Positions 27,327-37,181 of a stretch of DNA of 64,000 nucleotides are shown here, piece by piece. The notes beneath the pieces are model-generated. The model searched no databases. It was not told the origin of the DNA and was given only the letters and a program-made list of their open reading frames with translations. The first letter of the stretch is position 1; every line of letters begins with the position of its first letter. A program made the position numbers and the translations under genes. This stretch comes from Maribacter sp. BPC-D8 (GTDB taxonomy: Bacteria; Bacteroidota; Bacteroidia; Flavobacteriales; Flavobacteriaceae), in NCBI RefSeq assembly GCF_035207705.1, contig NZ_CP128187.1:4526001-4590000 (forward strand), written 5' to 3'.

Positions 27327-28100
27327 AAAACGTAATCCTTCCCTTGGGATGGTATAAAGGGGTGGGAGCTGTGATGATGAATATTGTAACAAATTTACAA
27401 CCTAGGACCCACCCCTAGCCCCTCCCAAGAGGGGAACAGATTCTGATTTGAATTAAGTATTTTAGATAAAACTGACGAAGCAACACTTATAGAAGCATTG
27501 CTCTCTTTATCCAATAATCCCGCAACAAAAAATGTAATTCTCCCCTCCTGGGAGGAGATAAAGGGGTGGGTGCTTCGATGATGAATATTGCAACAAACTC
27601 ACAAGTAAGAACCCACCCCTAACCCCTCTCAGGAGGGGAACAGATTCTGGCTTGAATTAAGTATTTTAGATAAAACAGGCTAAGTGATACTTGTAGAAAC
27701 ATTAATCTCGGCATCCAACAATCTCGCAACAATAAACGCAATCCTCCCCTCTTGGGAGGGGACAGAGGGGTGGGTGCTGTGATGATGAATATTGTAACAA
27801 ACTCACAAACAAGAACCCACCCCTAACCCCTCCCTAGAGGGGAACAGATTTTGACTTGAATTAAGTATTTTAGATAAAATAGACTAAGTGATACTTGTAG
27901 ATACATAGCTATCAACCATCAACAATCTCGCAACAATAAACGCAATCCTCCCCTCTTGGGAGGGGATAAAGGGGTGGGTGCTTCGATGATGAAGATTGCA
28001 ACAAACTCACAAACAAGAACCCACCCCTAACCCTTCCCAAGAGGGGAACAGTTTCTAGCTTAAATTAAATATTTTAGGTAAAAGAAATGAAATAACTCGT
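27327..28100. repeat. Tandem array of four hairpin-forming units with an exact 204-bp period
   Basis: The gap between der and the TPM gene is filled by four diverged copies of one unit. The anchor GATGATGAA falls at 27373, 27577, 27781 and 27985, exactly 204 bases apart each time; CGCAAC anchors at 27521, 27725 and 27929 repeat the spacing. Each unit holds a long inverted repeat: CCCCTCTTGGGAGGGG then GGGGTGGGT, about 40 bases of AT-rich loop, then ACCCACCCC and CCCCTCCCAAGAGGGG. The remaining 100 bases are an AT-rich spacer. The last copy fades just before the TPM stop. No ORF or promoter was seen inside. The GC-rich arms stand out from the AT-rich genome. Confidence 0.95.
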
Positions 28101-28112
28101 CTAGTAAAAAGG

Positions 28113-28907
28113 CTACCAACCACCAGAAGCACCGCCGCCGCCGAAGCCGCCGCCGCCGAAACCTCCTCCGAATCCGCCTCCACCGAAGCTTCCGCCTCCA
28201 CCGCTGCCGAACCCGCCGCTAGAACCGCTTGAGCGTCCCATGTTGCTAAGAATAATCATATCCCACGGACTTAATCCGCCACGTCTCTTGCCGCCATTAT
28301 TGCCATTATCGTCATTTTTGCGGCTCCAAAGAATGAAAAGAATTACGATAAAAATGATAAATGGTAAAAGAGATGAAAATGGAGTGCCATCATTATCACC
28401 AAAAGTTCTGTCTTCCTGAAATTCACCGGTTAAAACTTGAAAGATGACATCTGATCCTTTATCTAGACCTGCGTAATAATCTCCGACTCTAAATTCAGGT
28501 AGAATTACATTTTCAATAATTCGTTTGGAAAGGGCATCGGTTAAAGAACCTTCTACTCCGTATCCGGTGCTAATAGCTACCTTTTTGTCGTTTTCGGCTA
28601 GAATAATGAGAATACCATTGTCCTTTCCTTCTTGTCCGATTCCCCATTTCTGACCCCAATTAGCGCCGAGGTAATTAATATTCTCGCCATTAGTGCTAGC
28701 AATAATAGTAACCACTATTTGCGTTGAGGTACTATCGGAATAGCGAACTAATTTTTGACTTAAAGCCTTTTTTTGTTGATCGCTAAGAAGGTTGGTGTAA
28801 TCGTAAACACTAGTTTCTAATGCCGGCTTTTCGGGTATTTCAAACTGACTCCATGACGGAGTGCACCAAAGAAAAAGAATTACAAGGCTAACCTTTAGAT
28901 ATCTCAT
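28113..28907 (-). CDS. TPM-domain protein (YgcG-like) with glycine-rich tail
   Basis: Exported and membrane-anchored protein of 264 aa: signal peptide (1-20, ending SWSQ), TPM domain (about 30-155, with VYDYTNLLS and GYGVEG), a transmembrane helix (about 182-195) and a cytoplasmic-side tail made almost wholly of Gly, Ser and Phe (about 222-264). TPM proteins are linked to membrane-protein quality control and photosystem repair, but the biochemical role in bacteria is unclear. It ends a LemA-TPM-TPM operon, a widely conserved arrangement, and overlaps the preceding gene by 20 bases. Confidence 0.9.
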   Translation of the reverse strand: MRYLKVSLVILFLWCTPSWSQFEIPEKPALETSVYDYTNLLSDQQKKALSQKLVRYSDSTSTQIVVTIIASTNGENINYLGANWGQKWGIGQEGKDNGILIILAENDKKVAISTGYGVEGSLTDALSKRIIENVILPEFRVGDYYAGLDKGSDVIFQVLTGEFQEDRTFGDNDGTPFSSLLPFIIFIVILFILWSRKNDDNGNNGGKRRGGLSPWDMIILSNMGRSSGSSGGFGSGGGGSFGGGGFGGGFGGGGFGGGGASGGW

Positions 28908-29325
28908 TGCTTAATTCGTTGGTGTCATCTGATTGCCAAGGAAAATGACTATTTAATTCTTCGCCAGCTTTTAGTAAGCCAGCAACGAGTCCGTCTTTAA
29001 ACGCTCCTTTTTCAAAATGTGTTTGAATGCTATTTCTAGTAGTTTGCCAAAAGTCTTTAGGTACCACGTTGTCGATGCCTTTGTCGCCACAAATGACAAA
29101 TTTTTTGTCAGTTACAGCCACATAGATCAAGACTCCGTTTTCTTGTTTGGTGTTTTCCATTTTTAATAAATGGAAAACCTCTTTAGCGCGCTCATAATGA
29201 TTTTTACGAGTGTGCCCTTCAATATGTACTCTGATTTCGCCAGAAGTATTCTTTTCCGCCTTAAGAATAGCCTCTACTACCTCTTGCTCTTCTGTTTCCG
29301 ATAAAAAATCTTCTACTCTTGACAT
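28888..29325 (-). CDS. TPM-domain protein, soluble short form
   Basis: Protein of 145 aa made of one TPM domain without signal peptide or membrane helix. Conserved features: FLSETEEQEVVEAI near the start, GEIRVHIE, and NGVLIYVAVTDKKFVICGDKGI. Middle gene of the lemA-TPM-TPM operon; six bases separate it from the LemA stop and it overlaps the next gene. In such operons the short form probably works with LemA and the anchored TPM protein, which is inference from conserved order. Confidence 0.9.
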   Translation of the reverse strand: MSRVEDFLSETEEQEVVEAILKAEKNTSGEIRVHIEGHTRKNHYERAKEVFHLLKMENTKQENGVLIYVAVTDKKFVICGDKGIDNVVPKDFWQTTRNSIQTHFEKGAFKDGLVAGLLKAGEELNSHFPWQSDDTNELSNEISKG

Positions 29326-29331
29326 AGGTTA

Positions 29332-29931
29332 TTAATCAAAATCAAAATCTACGTCTGGTGCATTTTCTGAGCCTGAATCTGCTTTGTAGTAAGCAAGTTC
29401 TCCAAAGTTGAATATGCCTGCTAAAATAGAATTCGGGAATTTTTTAATGTGAAGATTGTAAGGCTCAACGGTAGCGTTAAATCTATCTCTTGCTACATTA
29501 ATTCTATTCTCTGTACCTTCTAATTGTGATTGTAGCTCTAAAAAGTTCTGATTAGATTTTAAGTCAGGGTAGCGTTCTACGGTTACCAATAATTTGCTTA
29601 ATGCACCACTCAATCCGCTTTGCGCTTGGTTGAATTGTGCTAATTGCTCTGGTGTAATATTAGTAGGGTCAATACTAACTGAGGTTGCTTTTGCTCTAGC
29701 TTCGATAACATCTGTTAATGTACCTCTTTCAAAGTCTGCAGCGCCTTGTACTGTTTTTACAAGATTACCGATTAAGTCGTTTCTACGCTGGTAGGCACTT
29801 TCTACATTTGCCCAAGTCTTTGTAGATGTTTCTTTTAATGCAACTGCAGTGTTGTTGAAACCAACGCCCCACTGGTATAGTCCGAATGCTATTACGGCAA
29901 TAACGATTAATGCAATTAGTCCTTTTTTCAT
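29332..29931 (-). CDS. LemA family protein
   Basis: Protein of 199 aa with an N-terminal membrane anchor (about 3-20) and the helical LemA domain; NVESAYQRRNDLIGNLVKTVQGAA and the later ENRINVARDRFNATVEPYN region are strongly conserved family segments. Function is not well established; LemA is commonly encoded with TPM proteins, as here. It starts the three-gene operon. The MerR gene upstream on the same strand is 10 bases away and may be in the same transcript. Confidence 0.93.
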   Translation of the reverse strand: MKKGLIALIVIAVIAFGLYQWGVGFNNTAVALKETSTKTWANVESAYQRRNDLIGNLVKTVQGAADFERGTLTDVIEARAKATSVSIDPTNITPEQLAQFNQAQSGLSGALSKLLVTVERYPDLKSNQNFLELQSQLEGTENRINVARDRFNATVEPYNLHIKKFPNSILAGIFNFGELAYYKADSGSENAPDVDFDFD

Positions 29932-29941
29932 AATGGTTGTG

Positions 29942-30271
29942 TTATAACTGGTCTTTAATTTTATTTAATTCTGCTTTTACACGTTCAAGCTTTTGAATAA
30001 TATCAAAATTAGAAAGTGTTTTCTGCTTTTCTTCTTTTAAATGAGTTTTGGCACCATCGAGAGTAAAACCTCTTTCTTTTACCAAATGATATATTAATTG
30101 AAGATTTTTAATGTCTTGGGGAGTGAATTTTCTATTTCCCTTCGCATTTTTTTTAGGTTGAAGCACGTCGAATTCTTTCTCCCAAAAACGAATTAGTGAA
30201 GCGTTTACGCCAAAGGCACGGGCGACCTCGCCAATACCATAATATCTTTTTTCAGGGAGTTCTATCTGCAT
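29942..30271 (-). CDS. MerR-family transcriptional regulator, short
   Basis: DNA-binding protein of 109 aa. The winged helix (about 8-77) begins with YGIGEVARAFGVNASLIRFWE, the MerR HTH signature, and continues with FTPQDIKNLQLIYHLVKERG. After that there is only a short coiled tail and no ligand-binding domain with cysteines, so the inducer is unknown. Its start overlaps the stop of the M23 peptidase gene (TAATG), which implies translational coupling with that gene. Confidence 0.92.
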   Translation of the reverse strand: MQIELPEKRYYGIGEVARAFGVNASLIRFWEKEFDVLQPKKNAKGNRKFTPQDIKNLQLIYHLVKERGFTLDGAKTHLKEEKQKTLSNFDIIQKLERVKAELNKIKDQL

Positions 30272-31248
30272 TAATCTAGTGATTGGTTTTCTTGATTAGC
30301 GAATTTCAACATGTTCTCAAATTCTTCTGGCGATAAACTACCATAGTAGAAATTCATAGGGTTGATTCTATCATTATCTTTCCATACTTCATAATGAAGG
30401 TGTGGAGCTTCTGATCTTCCTGTGCTTCCTACGAAACCTATTAAATCGCCTCGTTTTACTTTTTGCCCTTTCTTAACGTTATATTGGCTTAGGTGGGCGT
30501 ATAGGCTCAAATATCCGTAGCCATGCTCAATACGTATATGTTTTCCGTATCCAGATGAGTTATTATCAGCTCTCGTAATTTTACCATCACCTGCAGCATA
30601 TATAGGTGTGCCTTTTGGGGCGGTAAAATCCATACCGTAATGCATTTTTCTAGCCTTGGTAAAAGGATCTGAACGCCAGCCATAACCAGAAGCCATACGT
30701 TTTAGGTCCTCGTTATTGATAGGCTGAATTGCCGGTATCGACATTAGTAATTTTTCTTTTTCTTCAGCCAGCTTGGTAATCTCATCTAAAGATTTAGATT
30801 GTATGGCCATTTGCTTTTTAATGATATCTAGTCTCTTTGTAGTAGAAACAATCATTTCAGAATTATTGAAACCTTCTAAAGATTTATATCTGTTTATACC
30901 ACCAAAACCTGCTTTACGCTGTTCGTCTGGTATTGGGTTAGCTTCAAAATATAAACGATAAATATTATTGTCTCGGTCTTCTATATTACCTAGAACCTCT
31001 TCAATCTGCTCCATTTTCTTATTTAGCAACTCGTATTGAAGCTCATAATTTTTCACTTCTCGAGATAAAGAAAGTTCTCTTGGTGTATTGACTAAGTTGG
31101 TGTTAAGCAGAAGAATAAGTGCTAAAAAACCAAAAATGCATGACCCCAAAATAAAGAAGGCTATATTTCTATAACGTTTAGATTTTTCGGGTTCTATTTT
31201 TCGGTACGACAGCGTGTCTGGGTCGTAATAGTATTTTACCTTAGACAT
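30271..31248 (-). CDS. M23-family peptidoglycan endopeptidase, membrane-anchored
   Basis: LytM/NlpD-type cell-wall protein of 325 aa. Order: cytoplasmic N-terminus (1-25), one transmembrane helix (about 28-48), periplasmic coiled coil (about 60-175) and M23 domain (about 195-305). Zinc ligands are present: HYGMD (His and Asp) and HLHYE (His), with YAHLSQY between, so the enzyme looks active. It probably cuts cross-links in peptidoglycan during growth or division. It is divergent from alaS across a 105-bp gap; a TATATTTG box on the minus strand (31295-31302) could serve it. Confidence 0.93.
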   Translation of the reverse strand: MSKVKYYYDPDTLSYRKIEPEKSKRYRNIAFFILGSCIFGFLALILLLNTNLVNTPRELSLSREVKNYELQYELLNKKMEQIEEVLGNIEDRDNNIYRLYFEANPIPDEQRKAGFGGINRYKSLEGFNNSEMIVSTTKRLDIIKKQMAIQSKSLDEITKLAEEKEKLLMSIPAIQPINNEDLKRMASGYGWRSDPFTKARKMHYGMDFTAPKGTPIYAAGDGKITRADNNSSGYGKHIRIEHGYGYLSLYAHLSQYNVKKGQKVKRGDLIGFVGSTGRSEAPHLHYEVWKDNDRINPMNFYYGSLSPEEFENMLKFANQENQSLD

Positions 31249-31352
31249 GTATGTAATTTATCCTATTTTTGTTTTTTAATTATTACGAAACAAACAAATA
31301 TAAAGATAGTTTTATATAAACCGTTAAAATTTGTAAAAGCTTAGCATTTTAG

Positions 31353-33968
31353 ATGAATTCCAAAGATACAAGAACTCAATTTCTGAATTTTTTCAAAGGT
31401 AAAGAACACAAAATCGTGCCTTCTGCACCAATGGTCATTAAAGATGATCCGACCCTGCTTTTTACAAATGCGGGAATGAATCAGTTTAAAGAATACTTTT
31501 TAGGCATAAGTCAGCCTAAAAGCTCAAGAGTGGTAGATACTCAAAAATGTTTGCGTGTAAGCGGTAAGCATAACGATTTAGAAGAGGTTGGTAAAGATAC
31601 CTATCACCATACCATGTTCGAGATGTTGGGTAACTGGAGTTTTGGTGATTATTTTAAGGAAGAAGCCATTACATGGGCATGGGAGCTATTGACCAATGTG
31701 CTTAAAATTGATAAAGACAGTTTGTACGTATCTGTTTTTGAAGGAAGTAAAGATGCAGATAAATTAGAATTAGATACAGAAGCTTTTGAGCTTTGGAAAA
31801 GTATTGTGCCTGAAGATAGAATTATCATGGGTAATAAGAAGGATAACTTCTGGGAAATGGGTGATCAAGGTCCGTGCGGACCATGTTCAGAGATTCATGT
31901 AGATATTCGTTCTAAAGAAGAAAAAGCAAAAGTTTCTGGTGCAAGTCTTGTAAATCAAGACCATCCGCAGGTTGTAGAAATTTGGAATCTTGTATTCATG
32001 CAATACAACCGTAAGGCAGATGGTTCGTTAGAGAATTTACCAGCAAAGCATGTAGATACCGGTATGGGTTTCGAGCGTTTATGTATGGTATTGCAAGGAG
32101 TTCAATCGAATTACGATACTGATATATTTACACCGTTAATTCGCGAAATAGAAACGATTACAGATTCCGATTACGGTAAAAATGAGGAAATTGATATCGC
32201 TATTCGTGTTATCAGTGATCATATACGTGCCGTTTCGTTTTCGATTGCAGATGGTCAGTTGCCAAGTAATACTGGTGCAGGCTATGTGATCAGAAGAATA
32301 TTGAGAAGAGCCGTACGTTACGGATTCACATTTTTAAATACCAAAGAACCTTTTATGTTCCGTTTGGTAAATGTTTTGACAGATTCTTTAGGAGATGCAT
32401 ATCCAGAATTGAAAAATCAAAAGCAATTAATTGAAAACGTAATTAAAGAAGAAGAGCATTCTTTCTTAAAAACGTTAGATCAAGGATTGTTGCTTTTAGA
32501 TACGATTATAAAAAACACAAAAGGTAAAACAGTCGATGGTGGTAAAGCTTTTGAGTTGTATGATACATTCGGATTCCCGATAGATTTAACTGCTCTGATT
32601 CTTAGTGAAAAAGGATTTAAGCTAGATGAGGCAGGATTTGATGAAGCTATGCAGCAGCAAAAAAACCGTTCTAAATCGGCATCAGTAGTTTCAAAAGAAG
32701 ATTGGGAAGTTTTACAGGATGATAACGAACAGGAGTTTGTTGGTTATGATATGCTAGATGTTGAAGTAAAAATTACCAAATACCGTAAAGTAGTTTCTAA
32801 AAAAGACGGAACACAGTTTCAGTTGGTGTTCAATCTAACTCCGTTCTACGCAGAAGGTGGTGGTCAAGTAGGGGATAAAGGATATTTAGAAGATACCCAT
32901 GGCGATGTCGTGTACATTACCGATACCAAAAAAGAGAATAATGAAATTATTCATTTTGCGAAGAACTTACCTAAGCATTTAGGCGAGAGTTTTAAAGCAG
33001 TAGTAGATAAAAAACAACGTAGCAGAACAGAAGCAAACCACACGGCAACACACTTGTTACATCAAGCTTTAAGAGAGATTTTAGGAAACCACGTAGAGCA
33101 AAAAGGTTCAGCAGTACATTCTAAACACTTACGATTCGATTTTTCTCATTTTTCTAAAATGACACAAGAAGAATTGCAAGAAGTAGAGAATTTTGTGAAC
33201 GCTCGTATCGACGGACAATTACAACTTCAAGAAGAAAGAAATGTACCTATGAAAACTGCAATTGCTGATGGTGCCATGGCATTGTTCGGTGAAAAATATG
33301 GCGATGCGGTTAGAACAATCCGTTTTGGTCAATCTATAGAATTGTGTGGTGGTACACATGTAAAGAATACAGGTGATATCTGGCAATTTAAAATTAAGTC
33401 AGAAGGTGCTGTTGCTTCCGGTATAAGAAGAATAGAGGCAATTACAGGCGACGCGGTTAAAGATTTGCATGTAGATAATGATAAGTTATTGTCGAAAATA
33501 AAAGTTGTTCTGGGTAATACTCAGGATCCTGTAAAATCGGTTTCAAGTCTTCAAGATGAAAATAGCAGTCTAAAAAAACAAGTAGCCGAATTGTTGAAAG
33601 ACAAAGCGAAGAACCTAAAAGGAGAACTACTATCAGAACTTAAAGAGGTAAACGGAGTTCAATTTCTAGCAAAAAAGATAGATTTAGATGCTGCCGGTAT
33701 AAAGGACTTAAGTTTTGAAATGGGTGCTGATAAAGATAATTTGTTTTTGCTGTTTGGTACAGAGCAAAACGGAAAAGCATTATTGTCGTGTTATGTATCT
33801 AAAGAATTAGTGGCTTCTAAGAATTTGAATGCAGGTACTATTGTTCGCGAGCTTGGTAAGTATATACAAGGTGGCGGTGGTGGTCAACCTTTCTTTGCAA
33901 CAGCAGGAGGTAAGAATCCGGCAGGTATAGAAGAGGCATTGGCACAGGCTGAGGGTTATTTGGGGTAA
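31353..33968 (+). CDS. alaS: Alanyl-tRNA synthetase
   Basis: Charges tRNA-Ala; 871 aa, full length. Class II catalytic core at the N-terminus ([18 protein letters not shown]), editing domain with zinc motifs HTATHLLH and CGGTH, and C-terminal DHHA1 domain with the [14 protein letters not shown] loop. ATG at 31353. Divergent from the M23 gene. A start-codon-covering inverted repeat of the next gene begins 28 bases after its stop. Confidence 0.98.
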   Translation: MNSKDTRTQFLNFFKGKEHKIVPSAPMVIKDDPTLLFTNAGMNQFKEYFLGISQPKSSRVVDTQKCLRVSGKHNDLEEVGKDTYHHTMFEMLGNWSFGDYFKEEAITWAWELLTNVLKIDKDSLYVSVFEGSKDADKLELDTEAFELWKSIVPEDRIIMGNKKDNFWEMGDQGPCGPCSEIHVDIRSKEEKAKVSGASLVNQDHPQVVEIWNLVFMQYNRKADGSLENLPAKHVDTGMGFERLCMVLQGVQSNYDTDIFTPLIREIETITDSDYGKNEEIDIAIRVISDHIRAVSFSIADGQLPSNTGAGYVIRRILRRAVRYGFTFLNTKEPFMFRLVNVLTDSLGDAYPELKNQKQLIENVIKEEEHSFLKTLDQGLLLLDTIIKNTKGKTVDGGKAFELYDTFGFPIDLTALILSEKGFKLDEAGFDEAMQQQKNRSKSASVVSKEDWEVLQDDNEQEFVGYDMLDVEVKITKYRKVVSKKDGTQFQLVFNLTPFYAEGGGQVGDKGYLEDTHGDVVYITDTKKENNEIIHFAKNLPKHLGESFKAVVDKKQRSRTEANHTATHLLHQALREILGNHVEQKGSAVHSKHLRFDFSHFSKMTQEELQEVENFVNARIDGQLQLQEERNVPMKTAIADGAMALFGEKYGDAVRTIRFGQSIELCGGTHVKNTGDIWQFKIKSEGAVASGIRRIEAITGDAVKDLHVDNDKLLSKIKVVLGNTQDPVKSVSSLQDENSSLKKQVAELLKDKAKNLKGELLSELKEVNGVQFLAKKIDLDAAGIKDLSFEMGADKDNLFLLFGTEQNGKALLSCYVSKELVASKNLNAGTIVRELGKYIQGGGGGQPFFATAGGKNPAGIEEALAQAEGYLG

Positions 33969-33996
33969 GTTCTAAAACAACATAAAATACAATAAT

Positions 33997-34043
33997 CATG
34001 GTTAAATGTGGTTCTATATCAACCAATTAAACATTTAACCATG
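33997..34043. repeat. 13-bp perfect inverted repeat whose right arm contains a start codon
   Basis: CATGGTTAAATGT (33997-34009) is the exact reverse complement of ACATTTAACCATG (34031-34043); the final ATG is the start of the next gene. Inner GGTT (34010-34013) and AACC (34021-34024) can extend the stem. In mRNA the hairpin would hide the initiation codon. No T-tract follows, so termination is not its obvious role. Confidence 0.8.
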
Positions 34044-35084
34044 AAGAATTATTTTTTATTATTACTGGCGTTCATAAGTTTCTCAGGCTTTTCACAGGTC
34101 TCTTTTGGTGCGCGCCATGTAGGTAAGTCATCAGATTTAAAACCTAAGGCACTAGAAGAATTTAAAGCCTCAACGACCATTTTTGTCTTGTCAGATGTTA
34201 TTGACGCCGATGAATATGCAAAGATTTTAGAGGAAACTTGGACAGTGACCCCTTATAAAATAGTTCCTCAAAGTGAATATGATTTACAAGAGTATTATAA
34301 CAAAAATTACTCTATAGCAGAGCTTGTTGGGTTCAAACGTTCTAAAACTACTAAAATGGGTAGTGTTGTACATTCATTACATACCTATATCAATATCGGA
34401 TTGTATGATGCTGAGACCATAGATGAAAAATTATCTAAGGTTAAAGCGAAAAAAGAGAAGAAAAGAGAAGAAAAGATTAATGAGATTTTCAGAAATAATA
34501 AAAAGCCAGTAGCTAAAATTTATCTTTTTCCAACATCAGAATTTGTAAATACCGCCCTTTCTGAAGAAAAGGAAGTTATTGTAGAGAAAATGTATACTGA
34601 AAATGTTTTCTTTAATTATTCAACAGGATTTTTAAAAAATTACTTTCAACAAACAAATGACCTTATAGCGAAAGGTGAAACATATTGGATGTATGAGAAA
34701 GATTATGATGCTAAAAAGATTGCAAGTTTGACCACTTCTAAATTGTATGTACCAAACTATATCACTCAAAGAACAAATGCTTTTACCGCAGAAATTTCTG
34801 ATGGTGAAGATAAAGAAGTTGAGAAGCTTTTTAGTAAATATGATTATGACTATGAGTTTATTTCTACTGAAGATTTAGATAAAGCAATTGAAGAAAATAA
34901 AGAATTCTATTATTTGCGTTATGCCAGAGCCAATGCAGAAAGATTTGTTCAGGTAGTAAATTCAAAAACCGGAGAAGTAATTTTTAGAGAATACATTACT
35001 GGTTTAGGTTACAATTTAAAAGCGAAAAATTTAGGTTACCTTAGTGATGTAATAGCTAAGTCTGCAAAGAAGTTAGCGAAATAA
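34041..35084 (+). CDS. Exported hypothetical protein
   Basis: Protein of 347 aa with a clear signal peptide (about 1-18, ending GFSQ) and no lipobox. A highly charged Lys/Glu segment (about 131-156) suggests a short coiled coil; the rest is mixed alpha/beta without recognised motifs. ATG at 34041 was chosen over a start 33 bases upstream, because the signal peptide begins there. The start codon lies in an inverted repeat. The gene ends at a strong terminator, so it is probably monocistronic. I do not recognise the family. Confidence 0.8.
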   Translation: MKNYFLLLLAFISFSGFSQVSFGARHVGKSSDLKPKALEEFKASTTIFVLSDVIDADEYAKILEETWTVTPYKIVPQSEYDLQEYYNKNYSIAELVGFKRSKTTKMGSVVHSLHTYINIGLYDAETIDEKLSKVKAKKEKKREEKINEIFRNNKKPVAKIYLFPTSEFVNTALSEEKEVIVEKMYTENVFFNYSTGFLKNYFQQTNDLIAKGETYWMYEKDYDAKKIASLTTSKLYVPNYITQRTNAFTAEISDGEDKEVEKLFSKYDYDYEFISTEDLDKAIEENKEFYYLRYARANAERFVQVVNSKTGEVIFREYITGLGYNLKAKNLGYLSDVIAKSAKKLAK

Positions 35085-35131
35085 CATGGCTTAAAAATGA
35101 AATTTCGTACAAAGATTAAATGTACTGAAGC

Positions 35132-35186
35132 CCAAAATCAAGTGTTGATTACAATATTCAATACTTGATTTTGGGTTCTTTTTTTT
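35132..35186 (+). terminator. Strong rho-independent terminator
   Basis: 18-bp stem (35132-35149 with 35159-35176, beginning CCCAAAATCAAGT) with a single G-U pair and a 9-nt loop, followed by an eight-T run. Ends the transcript of the gene at 34041. Confidence 0.9.
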
Positions 35187-35317
35187 ATCAGTTTTAAAGT
35201 CGAAATTGAGTATAATAAATAATAAGGTTGAATTTGAATAGATTCTTTTTTCACTCTTTAGCCATAGAATATTTAATTATAAAGACAGTTTAAGAAGCTG
35301 TATCATACGATAGTTTT

Positions 35318-36169
35318 ATGAAAAAGTATTTCATCTTATTGCTAGTTATTTCGTCTTGCAATTTTTCAAATAAAAATCAAGATGGTGTTGAGAGTTCTGA
35401 TAGAGTGGAATCAAACATCTTAACTGGTATAGACTCAATGCATATTAGGGAGTATGTTGAAAAATCATTTCAAACTCCCTTGCATTCTCTAGAGCATCAG
35501 CAGTATTTAGATTCTGCACTTACAATAGATCCGACAAATGCTTGGCTTTGGCAGCAAAAAGCAATGCCGTTATATAAAGCTAGAAAGTATCAATTAGGTA
35601 GACCGTTTTTAGAAAAGGCAGTTGAGCACAATCCAGAAAAATATTTAGATTATAGTGGTTTTATGAGATGTATATTCTCAAAAGATTACCTAAAATCAAT
35701 ATCTGAATTTATGAGAGCCAAAAAAGAATATGGTGATGGTTATGTAATGGATCACACTTATAATTTTTATATTGGTCTAGATTACCTTCAATTAAATAAA
35801 TTCTCTAAAGCCAAAGAATTCTTGTTACTTAGTAAAGAGCAGCAGTTGAAGGATTTTCCGAACGATTCGCCGCAAGAAGCCTGTCATTATTTAGATTGGT
35901 ATTATTTAGGTATCGCCGATTTTGAACTGGGTAATTATAAAGAGGCGATTGCATCTTTTGATATGTCATTAAAGGTGTACGTTAATTTTGCAGATGCACT
36001 TTATTTTAAAGGAAGAAGTATGACGAAGTTGGGTAATGAAGAAGGAGGTGAGTGGGAGAAAAAAGCTTTTGAAAACGGAGATAATACTATTAAGGAGGAT
36101 AATGCTATTTATGAAATTTATCCGTATCAATTGTTTCATAAGTTAAATGAGAGTGTGCGACCTAAATGA
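35318..36169 (+). CDS. TPR-repeat lipoprotein
   Basis: Lipoprotein of 283 aa with lipobox VISSC (Cys14). At least two or three tetratricopeptide-like helical pairs are visible: around 46-85 (LDSALTIDPTNAWLWQQKA) and around 200-240 (YLGIADFELGNYKEAIASFD, then DALYFKGRSMTKLG). TPR domains act as protein-binding scaffolds; the partner is unknown. It overlaps the next gene by 4 bases (ATGA), so it is probably co-translated with the GSCFA protein. Confidence 0.85.
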   Translation: MKKYFILLLVISSCNFSNKNQDGVESSDRVESNILTGIDSMHIREYVEKSFQTPLHSLEHQQYLDSALTIDPTNAWLWQQKAMPLYKARKYQLGRPFLEKAVEHNPEKYLDYSGFMRCIFSKDYLKSISEFMRAKKEYGDGYVMDHTYNFYIGLDYLQLNKFSKAKEFLLLSKEQQLKDFPNDSPQEACHYLDWYYLGIADFELGNYKEAIASFDMSLKVYVNFADALYFKGRSMTKLGNEEGGEWEKKAFENGDNTIKEDNAIYEIYPYQLFHKLNESVRPK

Positions 36170-37107
36170 ATCTCTTAACCAAAATACCATTATCGAAATC
36201 TAAAAATCCGATTGACTATTCAAGTCAGTTATTGCTTTTGGGTTCTTGTTTTTCTGAGAATATTGGGGCAAAATTAGAATACTATAAATTTCAGAGATTA
36301 CAGAATCCGTTTGGGATATTGTTTCATCCCTTGGCAATTGAAAAACTGATTCAAAAGTCCGTCAATCAAGAGTTATTTATTGAAGCTGATGTATTCAATG
36401 CTAATGAGCAATGGCATAGTTTCGATGCGCATTCTTGCATGAGTAACCCATCCAAAGAAAAAATAACTATAGATTTAAATGAGGCGTTAAATTCGACTGC
36501 TGCACAATTAAAAAATGCCAGCCATATTATCATCACTTTAGGTACAGCGTGGGTGTACCGAAATACATCTAGCAATCAAGTAGTCGCAAATTGCCATAAA
36601 GTAGCGCAATCCAATTTTACGAAAGAATTGTTAAGTGTCGATGAAGTAGCTGAAAGTTTAAAACGAATTATTGCCTTGGTGCAGTCTGTAAATCCTTCAG
36701 CTCATTTTATTTTTACGGTATCTCCTGTAAGGCATTTAAAAGACGGATTTGTAGAAAATCAGTTAAGCAAATCGCACTTGATTTCTGCTATTCATAAAGT
36801 TCTAGAGAATAAAATCTCATATTTTCCTAGTTATGAACTAATGATGGATGAGCTTCGAGATTATCGTTTTTATGCAAAAGATATGATTCACCCTAATGAG
36901 GTGGCGATAGATTATATCTGGGAGAGATTTGTTGAGGTGTGGATTGCCCCGAGTGCATACCTAACTATGGAAAAAGTTCAGAAAATTCAAAGAGGACTGC
37001 TGCATAGACCGTTTAATGAAAAATCGGAACAACATCAGAAATTTCTTTTAAAACTAAATGTGTTGAAATCTGAAATTCATAAAGAATATCCAGACCTTAT
37101 TTTCTAA
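36166..37107 (+). CDS. GSCFA-domain protein
   Basis: Protein of 313 aa; the family is named after the GSCFSENIG motif, seen here near residue 25. Further conserved parts are ITLGTAWVY, FTVSPVRHLKDGF and FYAKDMIHPNEVAIDYIWE. The fold is related to SGNH hydrolases, with candidate catalytic residues Ser in GSCF and Asp/His in the DMIHP block; no substrate is known. No signal peptide. Translation is coupled to the upstream TPR lipoprotein gene. Confidence 0.9.
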   Translation: MNLLTKIPLSKSKNPIDYSSQLLLLGSCFSENIGAKLEYYKFQRLQNPFGILFHPLAIEKLIQKSVNQELFIEADVFNANEQWHSFDAHSCMSNPSKEKITIDLNEALNSTAAQLKNASHIIITLGTAWVYRNTSSNQVVANCHKVAQSNFTKELLSVDEVAESLKRIIALVQSVNPSAHFIFTVSPVRHLKDGFVENQLSKSHLISAIHKVLENKISYFPSYELMMDELRDYRFYAKDMIHPNEVAIDYIWERFVEVWIAPSAYLTMEKVQKIQRGLLHRPFNEKSEQHQKFLLKLNVLKSEIHKEYPDLIF

Positions 37108-37181
37108 GCGAATAAAGAACCTTGTCGAATTTATTATGCTTAGACATTTATACTATAGTTTTTTCGTTATTTTCCAGTTTT

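Noticed and set aside
27327..28100. CRISPR array
   Set aside because: Units are 204 bases long, repeat along their full length including the spacers, and no cas gene is near; direct repeats of 25-40 bases with unique spacers are absent.
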